Assembly (NCBI GenBank): GCA_019454205.1
Contig: CP075369.1
Coordinates: 992,001 to 1,056,000 of the forward strand
Length of the DNA stretch: 64,000 nucleotides
Direction of reading: 5' to 3'
Origin: Xanthobacteraceae bacterium
Lineage (GTDB): Bacteria; Pseudomonadota; Alphaproteobacteria; Rhizobiales; Xanthobacteraceae
How positions within the stretch are numbered: position 1 is the stretch's first letter; each line of letters starts with the position of its first letter. The notes under the pieces were generated by a model that was not told the DNA's origin, made no database searches, and saw nothing but the letters and a program-made list of their open reading frames with translations. Shown one piece after another: positions 41,856 to 50,458 of the stretch. Both the position numbers and the translations under genes were made by a program.

Positions 41856-44627
41856 TTAGCGGCGCCACCAGCCGGTCCGTCGCGGTTGGCTTGGCGGGGG
41901 CGTTTCGCTGCCGCCGTCCGTGCCGCCATTTTCCGGTGCGAGCGGTGCATCGGCCCGCTCGTAAACCTGGGCGGGGGCGGGCGTGTCGTCGAACCGCGAA
42001 ACCGGCGCGGCCTCGCGCACCGTCGAACGGCGCTTCGGCTGTTCGGCAGGTTGCGCAACGGGCTGCGGAGCGGTTTCCGCCGTCACCGGCTGCGGCTGCT
42101 CGACGTTGAACTGCGGCGCGGTGCCCGGATTTTCCGGATAGGCGGGACGCGCTTCCGGCTGCGGCGTGGTGTCGGGTTCGTCTTGCGCGGCGTCGAAGCC
42201 GAAGTTGCCGCCGTTGTCTTCGGCGTTATGCGGCTGGTCGCCGTTCGGAGCGCGATCGCGGCGGTTGCGTCGTCCGCCACGCCGTCCACGGCGGCGGCGC
42301 GGACGGCGTTCGCCGTTGCCTTCGCCGCCTTCGTTCGCGTGCGCACCTTCATGCGTACCGGAGAAATCGCCGGGCTGTTCGTCGCCTTCGGCTTCGCCGG
42401 ACATTTCTGCGTTCTCGCCGTCGTGCATCGGCGCGGCAACGTGGTGGTCGCGCTCCGAATGTTCGCGCGGGCGGTCGTCGCGGTTGCGCCCGCGTCCGCC
42501 ACGGCGTCCGCGGCGCCGCCGCCTGCGTCCGTTGCGGTCATCGCCATTCTCGGAAGCGCCTTCCGCAACCGGTGCGTTCTCGCCGGCCTCGGTGTCCGCT
42601 TCCGCTTCTTCCGCGAATTCTTCTTCCTCGGCTGCCGCGAGATCGTCGGCCTCGTCCTCTTCGGTGACGACGGACTCCGCGATGCGGCGTGCATAAGCCG
42701 GATCGGGAACGCCGCGCGACGCGCCGCCTTTCTCGACCACGAAATATTGCTGGCCGGCGAGCGTGCCGTCCGACTGCACCATGATCTGCACGCCGAAGCG
42801 GCCTTCGAGGTCGCGCAGGTGAGCGCGCTTGTGGTTCAGGAGATAGAGCGCAGTATCGGGCCGCGTGCGCACGATCAGGTCGTTCGCCGCCGACTTCATC
42901 AGTTGTTCTTCGAGCGCGCGCAGCAGATGCAGCGCGACCGAAGACACCGAGCGCATGTGGCCGGTGCCGCCGCAGGTCGGGCAGATTTCGGTCGAGCTTT
43001 CCAGCACGCCGGTACGGATGCGCTGGCGCGACATTTCCATCAGGCCGAAATGCGAGATGCGTCCGACCTGGATGCGCGCGCGGTCGTGCTTCAGGCAGTC
43101 TTTGAGCTTGCGTTCGACTGCACGGTTGTTGCGGTTCTCCTCCATGTCGATGAAGTCGATCACGATGAGGCCCGCAAGGTCGCGCAGGCGAAGCTGGCGC
43201 GCGATTTCTTCCGACGCTTCGAGGTTCGTGCGGAGCGCAGTGTCCTCGATGTTGTGCTCGCGCGTCGAGCGGCCGGAGTTCACGTCGATCGAGACCAGCG
43301 CTTCGGTCGGATTGATGACGATGTAGCCGCCGGACTTGAGCTGCACGGTCGGCGAGAACATCGCATCCAACTGGTGCTCGACGCCGTAGCGCGAGAACAC
43401 GGGCAGCGTGTCGCGATAGGATTTGACGTTCTTCGCGTGGCTCGGCGAGAGCATCCGCATGAATTCTTTGGCTTCGCGGTACGGTTCGTCGCCAGCGACC
43501 AGCACCTCGTCGATGTCTTTATTATAGAGGTCGCGGATCGCGCGCTTCACCAGCGAGCCTTCCTCGTAGACGAGGGCGGGGGCAGTGGAGTTCAGCGTGC
43601 GCTCGCGCACCTGTTCCCAAAGCCGCAGCAGGTATTCGAAGTCGCGTTTGATCTCGGTCTTGGTGCGCGCTGCACCCGCGGTACGCAGGATGATGCCCAT
43701 GCCTTCCGGCACTTCGAGGTCCTGCACGAGTTCCTTCAGGCGGCGCCGGTCGGCCGCATCGGTGATCTTGCGGGAAACGCCGCCGCCGCGCGCGGTGTTC
43801 GGCATCAGCACCGAGTAGCGGCCTGCAAGCGAGAGATAGGTGGTGAGTGCCGCGCCCTTGGTGCCGCGTTCTTCCTTCACGACCTGCACCAGAATGATCT
43901 GGCGGCGCTTGATGACCTCTTGAATCTTGTAGGTGCGGTGACGGCGCGGCGCGCGCTCCGGCACTTCTTCCATCGCGTCGCCGCCGGTGGACTCGACGAC
44001 TTCCGGCGGAGGCGCGTCTTCCGCATGCGCTTCCTCGACATTGCCTTCGCCTTCGGCGGCTTCGACATGCGCCTCGTCGTGGGCTTCCGCGATCTGCTGC
44101 GCTTCCTCAAGGGAAGGCGGGGCCGGCTGTTCGGCTTCGGCGATTTCGACGACCGTCTCGGAAGCAACCTCTACGCTTTCTTGCGCGAAAGATTCCGCCT
44201 CGTGGTCCTGATGCTCGCCGTCTTGCGGTTCGGCGTGATCACCTTCCGGCGCTTCCTCGCTGACCTGCTCGCCGGTGTCGGCGTTCCGTGCCTGCCGCTT
44301 CTGCCGGCGGCGGCTTTCGTATTCGGCGGCAGCCTGCGCGGCGCGCTCCTCTTCTTCGATGAGGCGCAGCCGGTCGGCGACCGGGATTTGATAGTAATCC
44401 GGATGGATTTCGCCGAAAGCGAGGAAGCCGTGCCGGTTGCCGCCGTAGTCGACGAAGGCGGCCTGGAGCGAAGGCTCTACCCGCGTGACCTTGGCTAGAT
44501 AGATGTTGCCGCGAAGCGGACGGCGATTGGCGGCTTCGAAGTCGAATTCCTCGACACGATTGCCGCGAACGACCACGACCCGGGTCTCTTCCGGGTGGGT
44601 GGCGTCGATAAGCATTTTGTTGGCCAT
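41856..44627 (-). CDS. rne: Ribonuclease E
   Basis: A 923-aa endoribonuclease, core of the RNA degradosome. It begins MANKMLIDATHPEETRVVVV. The S1 domain (from about residue 35) is split by an acidic, low-complexity insertion of about 150 residues (about 93-238), a known feature of alphaproteobacterial RNase E. The catalytic block VSIDVNSGRSTRE carries the metal-binding Asp, and CPTCGGTGHMRS carries the Zn-link cysteines for tetramer assembly. The C-terminal third is disordered and Arg/Glu-rich (RRRRRGRRGGRGRN), serving RNA and partner binding. A long GC-rich leader precedes it, compatible with autoregulation known for rne. The antisense 902-codon frame is a shadow. Confidence 0.97.
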   Translation of the reverse strand: MANKMLIDATHPEETRVVVVRGNRVEEFDFEAANRRPLRGNIYLAKVTRVEPSLQAAFVDYGGNRHGFLAFGEIHPDYYQIPVADRLRLIEEEERAAQAAAEYESRRRQKRQARNADTGEQVSEEAPEGDHAEPQDGEHQDHEAESFAQESVEVASETVVEIAEAEQPAPPSLEEAQQIAEAHDEAHVEAAEGEGNVEEAHAEDAPPPEVVESTGGDAMEEVPERAPRRHRTYKIQEVIKRRQIILVQVVKEERGTKGAALTTYLSLAGRYSVLMPNTARGGGVSRKITDAADRRRLKELVQDLEVPEGMGIILRTAGAARTKTEIKRDFEYLLRLWEQVRERTLNSTAPALVYEEGSLVKRAIRDLYNKDIDEVLVAGDEPYREAKEFMRMLSPSHAKNVKSYRDTLPVFSRYGVEHQLDAMFSPTVQLKSGGYIVINPTEALVSIDVNSGRSTREHNIEDTALRTNLEASEEIARQLRLRDLAGLIVIDFIDMEENRNNRAVERKLKDCLKHDRARIQVGRISHFGLMEMSRQRIRTGVLESSTEICPTCGGTGHMRSVSSVALHLLRALEEQLMKSAANDLIVRTRPDTALYLLNHKRAHLRDLEGRFGVQIMVQSDGTLAGQQYFVVEKGGASRGVPDPAYARRIAESVVTEEDEADDLAAAEEEEFAEEAEADTEAGENAPVAEGASENGDDRNGRRRRRRGRRGGRGRNRDDRPREHSERDHHVAAPMHDGENAEMSGEAEGDEQPGDFSGTHEGAHANEGGEGNGERRPRRRRGRRGGRRNRRDRAPNGDQPHNAEDNGGNFGFDAAQDEPDTTPQPEARPAYPENPGTAPQFNVEQPQPVTAETAPQPVAQPAEQPKRRSTVREAAPVSRFDDTPAPAQVYERADAPLAPENGGTDGGSETPPPSQPRRTGWWRR

Positions 44628-45113
44628 GAGAATCTCACTGCGCGCGCGAAACGCGCGCGCGTCACGAAGGGAACGAATGTGGGTGTGGTGGAGCGCGAAA
44701 CGCGCACGCGGCCGTTCGGGGTCTTTTCGAGATCCCGGGCTGCGGTTCGTGCGGCCATCGCTTCGCTTCCTGTTCTTGGCGGCAACCGGATCGCGGGAAC
44801 GCGAAACGGCGCGCCGTCACGGCTTTTTGCGTGTGGTTGCGGGCGTCTGGTGCGCGCTGCGCGTCGCGGCATACTCTGTTGCCGGTCGCGGACCCGCGCC
44901 TTCCGTTCGCCTGTCGAATCCCGCGCGCGAACCGTGATGGTTTTATGTAGGCCCCAAGGCGGCCCCTTGGCAAGGATTTGGCCGATCACGGTTGCCGGAA
45001 GCCTGTATTTCCCTTGATTTTTGCTTCCTTCCGCCCTGCGAAATGCCTGAAAACGTCCGGTTAACCCTGCCACGCTATTGATTTCAAAGGATTTAGCGGG
45101 CGGAAGGCGCGGC
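44628..45113. other. 486-bp divergent leader between rne and the amidase gene
   Basis: It contains the upstream regions of both genes. Close to the rne start is a strong stem CGCGCGCG-AAA-CGCGCGCG (about 44640-44661) and other GC-rich stretches, so the rne transcript probably has a long structured leader. No gene is called here; open frames have Arg-rich, non-family composition. Confidence 0.5.
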
Positions 45114-46325
45114 ATGCGGACGGCGCTCATATTGCTGGCGGTCGGGATGGTTCTGGCAGGGGCACCGCAAGCCTGTGCGCAGACCGCGCCCGCGGGTGCC
45201 CGCACCATCGCGCTCGATGCACGCCTTGCGGGTGACCAGCGCCGCACACGCCTTGTGGTCGATCTCAACAAGGGCGTCGATTTCAAGGCCTACCTGATCG
45301 CGAACCCGTACCGCGTGATCGTCGATCTGCCGGAGGTGACCTTCGACCTGCCGGTGATCGCGGGACGCCACGGCCGCGGACTGGTGACCGCCTATCGCTA
45401 CGGCCTCTATGCGCCAGGTAAGGCGCGCATCGTGATCGACCTTCGCGAACCGGCACTCATCGACAAGGCTTATATTATCCCCGCGCAGGACGACCAGCCC
45501 GCGCGTCTCGTGATCGATATGTTGCGCACCGACGCCGCGAACTTCCAGAAGCTCGCGGTCGTGCCGGAGCGCACCCAGCCCCCGAAGGCCAATCCGCAAA
45601 AGGCCGCGCAGCAATCGGACAACCGTCCGCTCATCGTCATTGATCCGGGCCACGGTGGCATCGATCCGGGCGCGCGCGCCAACACCGGCGACGAGGAAAA
45701 GGACATCGTGCTCGAAGTCGCGAAGAAGTTGCGCGACAGGCTGATGAAGAGCGGCCAGTATCGCGTGATCATGACCCGCGACGACGACCGCTTCGTGCCG
45801 CTCGAAGACCGCGTGCTGGTCGCGCGCACCAACAACGCAAATCTCTTTATTTCGATTCACGCGGACTCGCTCCAGCGTCAGGCAGGCGCAGCACTCGGCG
45901 CGACCGTCTACACCGTCTCAGAGCGCGCATCCGACCTTGAGGCGCAGCGGCTGGCGGACGACGAAAACCGCGCCGACCAGCGTGTCGGTCACTATTTGCA
46001 GAACCAGCCCGACGACGTCGCGAATATCCTGTTCGACCTCGCGCACCGCGAGACCAAGAACCATTCCGTATTGTTCGCGCGCACGCTGGTCGGCCAACTC
46101 AAGGGTGCGACAAGGCTGCACAAGACGCCGCAGAAATCGGCGGCCTTCATCGTGCTGAAGGCGCCCGATGTTCCCTCGGTGCTGCTCGAACTCGGCTACC
46201 TGTCCAGCCCCGCCGACCTGAAGCAGCTCACGTCCGAAACATGGCGGGAAAAGGTGGCGGGCGCGATGACGGAGGCAATCGACAAGTTCTTCGCGCAGCG
46301 CCAGTCCGTCACCGTAGTCCGCTAG
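45114..46325 (+). CDS. amiC: N-acetylmuramoyl-L-alanine amidase (AMIN + amidase_3)
   Basis: A 403-aa periplasmic hydrolase that cuts the amide between MurNAc and L-Ala during cell separation. A signal peptide (ends CAQ) is followed by an AMIN domain (about residues 30-145, TRLVVDLNKGVDFKAYL). The zinc amidase domain has IDPGHGGIDPGA (His), the EEKDIVLEVA glutamate, ISIHADS (His) and VLLELGYLSS (catalytic Glu). ATG 45114 follows GGAAGG. It diverges from rne, and PBP1A lies downstream beyond several inserted genes; rne-amidase-PBP1A-prfB order is conserved in Hyphomicrobiales. Members are usually labelled AmiC. Confidence 0.93.
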   Translation: MRTALILLAVGMVLAGAPQACAQTAPAGARTIALDARLAGDQRRTRLVVDLNKGVDFKAYLIANPYRVIVDLPEVTFDLPVIAGRHGRGLVTAYRYGLYAPGKARIVIDLREPALIDKAYIIPAQDDQPARLVIDMLRTDAANFQKLAVVPERTQPPKANPQKAAQQSDNRPLIVIDPGHGGIDPGARANTGDEEKDIVLEVAKKLRDRLMKSGQYRVIMTRDDDRFVPLEDRVLVARTNNANLFISIHADSLQRQAGAALGATVYTVSERASDLEAQRLADDENRADQRVGHYLQNQPDDVANILFDLAHRETKNHSVLFARTLVGQLKGATRLHKTPQKSAAFIVLKAPDVPSVLLELGYLSSPADLKQLTSETWREKVAGAMTEAIDKFFAQRQSVTVVR

Positions 46326-46376
46326 GCTCGCTTCGCGATATATTGGCCGCAGCCTCAGGAAAGACGCGCGCGATTC

Positions 46377-47915
46377 ATGCCGACCGATTTTTTCACGCCG
46401 ATCAACAACGCCGTCTCGCGGCTCCGCCCGAATACGGCGGACGCGCGCCGTGCGATCTACGATCAGGCGCGCGCGTTGCTGCTCGACGAGGCGCATAACG
46501 GCCATCCGCCGATGGGCGTCAGCGAATTGATTTCCGAGCAGCGCGCACTCGAACAGGCGATCCAGCGCATCGAGGCGGCGATGGCGCAGCCGAGGGAGCC
46601 GGAGCGCCCGCAGGCGCCGCCGCCGCGCATGCCGCAGGCTTCGGCGACACGCGTATTTCGCCCGTATCCGCCCGACGAGCCGGTTGTCTCCCGTGGCGAG
46701 CCGATGCGTCCGCGTCCGCAAGTGCAACAGCTGCAACCGCAAGAACGCCCGCGCGTGCAGACGCCGCGCGCGCTCCCGCGCGAAGACTATCGCGACGTGC
46801 ACGAAGACCACCGCGAATACGAACCGACGCACGAACCGGAATACGGCGCGTCGGAATATGGCTATGAAGATGTCGCGCCGCGCGAGCATGACGAGCCGCA
46901 GGTACAGCCGCGCCGTTCCGCCGACCGCGCGCACGGATACGGCCGCGAATACGAGCACGAACAGGCCGATCCCCGGCACTCCCAGATGCGCGAGCGCGAA
47001 CTGCGCCGCATGGCCGCCGAGCAACGCCGCGCCGGGCGACAGGGCGGTGGCCGCCGTCCCGCGAAAACTGCGGGCGGCAGCGGGCGCGGCAAGATCATCC
47101 TCGTCATCGCCGCGATGCTGGCGGTCTTCCTTCTGTTCGGCGGCGGCAGCTACATCTATTTCTTCGGCGTGCCGAAGTTCGGCCTGACGCGCACCGCCGC
47201 GCCGCCGAAGAAAGAAGAACCTGCGCCGCAGCAGCAGACGCAACAGCCGCAACCGGGGCAGGCCACCCAGAAATCGCAGCAGTTGCTCGAACAGGCGTCC
47301 AAGCAGTTGCAGGGCGGAGACGCGCAAAGCGCAATCCAGTCATTGACCGAAGCCATCGTGACCGCGCCGGCCGATCCGTCGGGGTTCATGCTGCGCGGCC
47401 ACGCCTATCTGCAAAGCGGAGACGTCGACCGCGCCATCGAGGATTTCTCGGAAGCGATCCGTCTCGGTAGCCGCGATTTCTATGTCTATGTCGGCCGCGG
47501 CGTAGCCTATCGCCGCAAGCGCGACTTCGCGCTCGCGCTCGCCGATTATGACGAGGCGATCCGTATCAAGGCCGACCATGCCGGCGTGTGGAATAACCGC
47601 TGCTTCATCCATGCCATCATGGGTAACCTCGAAGCCGCGCTTTCCGATTGCAACGAGTCGCTGCGCCTGCTCCCGAACGAGCCGAATGCCCTCGACAGCC
47701 GCGCGCTCGTCTATCTGAAATTGAAGCAGTACGATCAGGCCATCGCCGATTATGACGCCGTGCTCAAACTTCAGCCCAATACCCCAAGCGCGCTCTACGG
47801 CCGGGGCCTTGCCAAGGTAAAGAAGGGCGACAAGCGCGGGCAGGCCGACATCGCCAGCGCCCAGGCGGCGGTGCCGCAGATCGCCGACGAATTCGCCCGC
47901 TACGGCATCAAGTAA
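46377..47915 (+). CDS. Single-pass membrane TPR protein
   Basis: A 512-aa protein. Residues 1-65 are helical (TADARRAIYDQARALLLDEA). Residues 70-220 are a Pro/Arg/Glu/His-rich disordered region, followed by one membrane helix at about 239-262 (IILVIAAMLAVFLLFGGGSY). Residues 295-510 hold about five TPR units (GHAYLQSGDVDRAIEDFSEA, NNRCFIHAIMGNLEAALSDC). The topology suggests a cytoplasmic disordered head and a periplasmic TPR tail. ATG 46377 has no strong ribosome site. The head resembles a short helical domain found in several alphaproteobacterial TPR proteins. Role unknown, likely an envelope scaffold. Confidence 0.75.
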   Translation: MPTDFFTPINNAVSRLRPNTADARRAIYDQARALLLDEAHNGHPPMGVSELISEQRALEQAIQRIEAAMAQPREPERPQAPPPRMPQASATRVFRPYPPDEPVVSRGEPMRPRPQVQQLQPQERPRVQTPRALPREDYRDVHEDHREYEPTHEPEYGASEYGYEDVAPREHDEPQVQPRRSADRAHGYGREYEHEQADPRHSQMRERELRRMAAEQRRAGRQGGGRRPAKTAGGSGRGKIILVIAAMLAVFLLFGGGSYIYFFGVPKFGLTRTAAPPKKEEPAPQQQTQQPQPGQATQKSQQLLEQASKQLQGGDAQSAIQSLTEAIVTAPADPSGFMLRGHAYLQSGDVDRAIEDFSEAIRLGSRDFYVYVGRGVAYRRKRDFALALADYDEAIRIKADHAGVWNNRCFIHAIMGNLEAALSDCNESLRLLPNEPNALDSRALVYLKLKQYDQAIADYDAVLKLQPNTPSALYGRGLAKVKKGDKRGQADIASAQAAVPQIADEFARYGIK

Positions 47916-47992
47916 TTCTCGCAGTCCTGTGACTTGCAATCCGGTAACGGCGGCTCAAAACTGCTGCCGGGCTAAAGGGATGGGTTATAGCT

Positions 47993-48715
47993 ATGACGGC
48001 CAGGCTACGGATCGCAACACTCTTCATGGGTCTGATGCTGCTCGCGCTGCCGGCGCAGGCACAGGGCAACAAGGATTTCGACGACTGCTTCAAGGTGTTC
48101 GGCGATAACGGCATTGCGATCTGTTCCGACGCGATTTCGTCGGGCCGTTACTCCGGCGTTCAGCTTGGCGACCTCTATCATGCGCGCGGTTACAAGTGGC
48201 ACGACAAGGGGCAATACGAGCGCGCGCTTGCGGATTATGACATCGCGCTTTCCATCAATCCGCGCCTCGGCGACGCGTTGTTCAATCGCGGCGTGACGCA
48301 ACAGAAGATCGGCAACCACGATCAGGCGCTCGAGGATTTCCAGAAAACCATCGAAATCAAGCCGGCGGCCGACGCCTATTACAATCGCGGCATTTCCTTC
48401 GAGGCGACGAAACAATACGACCGCGCGATCGACGCCTATTCGCAGGCGATCCGCATGAACCCGCAATATGTGGCTGCGTTCAACAACCGCGGCATCGTTT
48501 ATTACAATCGCGGCGAGTACCAGCGCGCGTTGCAGGACTATAATGAAGCGGTCCGTCTCGATCCGCGTCATGCACGCGCCCACAACAACATCGGACTCGT
48601 TTACGAAAAACTCGGCCAGCGCGAGAATGCGATTGCGAGTTATCGCCGCGCACTCGAATTCGATCCGAACCTGACGCAGGCGCGCGAGAACCTTCGCAAT
48701 CTTGGCGTGAACTAG
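47993..48715 (+). CDS. Secreted TPR protein, paralogue of the gene at 39756
   Basis: A 240-aa protein with a signal peptide (ends AQA, residue 23) and mature start QGNKDFDDCFKVFGDNGIAIC. About five TPR units follow (YHARGYKWHDKGQYERALAD, FNNRGIVYYNRGEYQRALQD), and it ends LRNLGVN. The N-terminal cysteine block, SGRY block and ending match the protein at 39756-40505. It follows the membrane TPR gene by 77 bp and is probably co-transcribed. Confidence 0.82.
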   Translation: MTARLRIATLFMGLMLLALPAQAQGNKDFDDCFKVFGDNGIAICSDAISSGRYSGVQLGDLYHARGYKWHDKGQYERALADYDIALSINPRLGDALFNRGVTQQKIGNHDQALEDFQKTIEIKPAADAYYNRGISFEATKQYDRAIDAYSQAIRMNPQYVAAFNNRGIVYYNRGEYQRALQDYNEAVRLDPRHARAHNNIGLVYEKLGQRENAIASYRRALEFDPNLTQARENLRNLGVN

Positions 48716-48925
48716 GGTTGTAGCTTCGGGATATTGCGCAGCAACGAGCAACGGCGCTGCGGTAGAAAGTTCCAGCAGCTTCGTTTTCTTCGATAGCGCG
48801 CCATGGCGCAGGCATTGTGCATGTGCGCTGTGGAAAACTTGTCATAAAAATTTTGCATTCAGCCGAAACTTCCCACAACATTTCCGCGTTTCCGGCGGCG
48901 GAATGTAATTGTGGGGTACTGCGTC

Positions 48926-49177
48926 ATGATCCACGCGGCGGATTATCGGAGGCGTGCCGAAGACTGCGCGAAAAGAGCGAATGAAGCGCAGGACGACTAT
49001 CACAGGAAGAACTTCCTGAAGCTCGCTGACATCTGGACCCAGATGGCCGAGAAGGAAGAAAGCCGCGCGCCACTGCTGGCGCGGCTTGGCGTGCGCAAAC
49101 CGGCAAGGCCAGCAAACGACGATACGAAAGCACTCACCGAAGCGCTCGAAACAATCCGGGCTGCGGGATCGTCCTAG
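48926..49177 (+). CDS. Small helical hypothetical protein
   Basis: An 83-aa soluble protein, largely helical. The pattern ADYRRRAEDCAKRANEAQDD, then FLKLADIWTQMAEKEE, is a very common small hypothetical of Bradyrhizobium-type genomes (YRRRAEEC...W..MA). No function is known. ATG 48926 is likely; GTG 48911 is an alternative. It ends 9 bp before the convergent crotonase gene. Confidence 0.7.
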   Translation: MIHAADYRRRAEDCAKRANEAQDDYHRKNFLKLADIWTQMAEKEESRAPLLARLGVRKPARPANDDTKALTEALETIRAAGSS

Positions 49178-49186
49178 AGCCGCTTC

Positions 49187-49954
49187 CTAGAACTTGCCGT
49201 GGCGGCCCTGTCCGCTTGAGAAGCGGGTTGCGCCGGCAATCGCTTCTTCCTTGATTGCGCGCATCCCGCCTTCCATTTCCCTGCGCGTGGCTTCGTCCCA
49301 GTCGAGGTCCCATTGCGAGATCGCGGAAAGGCGGTCGGCGCGCATGCAGGTTTGCGGGAACGCGGAAAGCTGCTCTGCGATTTCCAGCGCAGCCGAGAGC
49401 GCCTTGCCGTCTTCGACCACGCGGTTGGCAAGGCCCATCGCCAGCGCTTCGTCGGCTTTCACCGGACGTCCGGTGAGGATCAGGTCCATCGCGCGGCTGT
49501 GGCCGATCAGGCGGGGCAGGCGGATGGTGCCGAGGTCCACCAGCGGCACGCCGAAGCGGCGGCAGAACACGCCGAAGGTTGCCGACTTTCCGGCGACGCG
49601 CATGTCGCACCAGCTTGCGACCTCGATTCCGCCCGCGACCGCATAGCCTTCGACCGCGGCGATCACCGGCTTCGAGAGCTTGAGCCGCGTGCAGCCCATC
49701 GGCGCGAAGTCGCCTTCGGTGAGGAACGGACGTTCTTCGCCCTGCGCGAGTGCATGAAGGTCGGCGCCCGCGCAAAAATTTCCACCGGCTCCGGTAAGGA
49801 CGGCGACGTCCAGCGTATCGTCGGCGTCGAACTGCTTGAAGGCGGCGTAGATTTTTTCCGCGACTTCGAGATTGAACGCATTGCGCCGCTCAGGGCGGTT
49901 GACGGTAAAGACCGCAACGCGGTTGCGGCGTTCGGTGAGCAGGACTTCGGGCAT
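49187..49954 (-). CDS. Enoyl-CoA hydratase/isomerase family protein
   Basis: A 255-aa crotonase-fold enzyme. It has VAVFTVNRPERRNAFNLEVA, the oxyanion-hole strands GAGGNFCAGADLHAL and VEGYAVAGGIEVASWCDMRV, and FGVFCRRFGVPLVDLGTIRL, where hydratases usually carry a catalytic glutamate (here Val-Pro-Leu, so isomerase or other chemistry is possible). GAGGAAAAC precedes ATG 49954. Shorter than, and distinct from, the crotonase at 8824. Substrate unknown. Confidence 0.87.
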   Translation of the reverse strand: MPEVLLTERRNRVAVFTVNRPERRNAFNLEVAEKIYAAFKQFDADDTLDVAVLTGAGGNFCAGADLHALAQGEERPFLTEGDFAPMGCTRLKLSKPVIAAVEGYAVAGGIEVASWCDMRVAGKSATFGVFCRRFGVPLVDLGTIRLPRLIGHSRAMDLILTGRPVKADEALAMGLANRVVEDGKALSAALEIAEQLSAFPQTCMRADRLSAISQWDLDWDEATRREMEGGMRAIKEEAIAGATRFSSGQGRHGKF

Positions 49955-50067
49955 GTTTTCCTCGGGTCGGGAGAGGGAATGCGGCGGACTCTGCGGCGGG
50001 CCGTAAGACGATGCAAACGGCATCGCGGTAACTGGAACGCCGGCCCGAATGGCGGTAGCCTTGCCTG

Positions 50068-50406
50068 ATGAAAAAGCATGTGGCTGCCGTTCTTTCGATA
50101 GCACTTCTTCTGGTGCTTTCCGGCGCGGCCGGGGCTGCGGATCTTCCGCTGCCGCCGAAAGCGAAACCGCAACCCACGCCCAAGGTGCAACCGAAAGCAC
50201 AGCCGAAGACGCAACCGCCTGCGCGCGTGCCGCCGCCCGCGCTGATGAAAGAAGAAACGGATTTCGACAAGCTCGGCGCGGACTGCATCGCCGCGACCGA
50301 TGGCTGTCGCGATTATAAGCGCGCCGCCGATGGCAAGTTCGATCCGGCCAGCAACATCGGCATCGCCTGCCAGCCGAAGCCGCTGAGCTGCACGACGCGC
50401 CGCTGA
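50068..50406 (+). CDS. Small secreted Pro/Lys-rich protein
   Basis: A 112-aa protein with a signal peptide (cut near AGAA, about residue 23). A repetitive KxQPxPKxQPK linker spans residues 30-55, and a short C-terminal domain has four cysteines (GADCIAATDGC, IACQPKPLSC). It diverges from the crotonase gene. The Pro/Lys linker suggests a flexible periplasmic tether. No family recognised. Confidence 0.6.
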   Translation: MKKHVAAVLSIALLLVLSGAAGAADLPLPPKAKPQPTPKVQPKAQPKTQPPARVPPPALMKEETDFDKLGADCIAATDGCRDYKRAADGKFDPASNIGIACQPKPLSCTTRR

Positions 50407-50458
50407 ACCGCTAAAGCGTGTCACACGCCTGACACGGATTTGCGTGCATCCATCCGCG

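Noticed and set aside
41790..44498. 902-codon rightward frame
   Set aside because: Exactly antisense to rne, with Arg/Val/His-rich composition and no domains; a shadow of GC3 bias.
45918..47327. 469-codon leftward frame
   Set aside because: Covers the amidase end and the TPR gene in antisense; a Leu/Arg shadow.
48820..48850. DnaA-box-like TTTTCCACA
   Set aside because: A single imperfect site with no cluster, no AT-rich unwinding region and no replication genes nearby.
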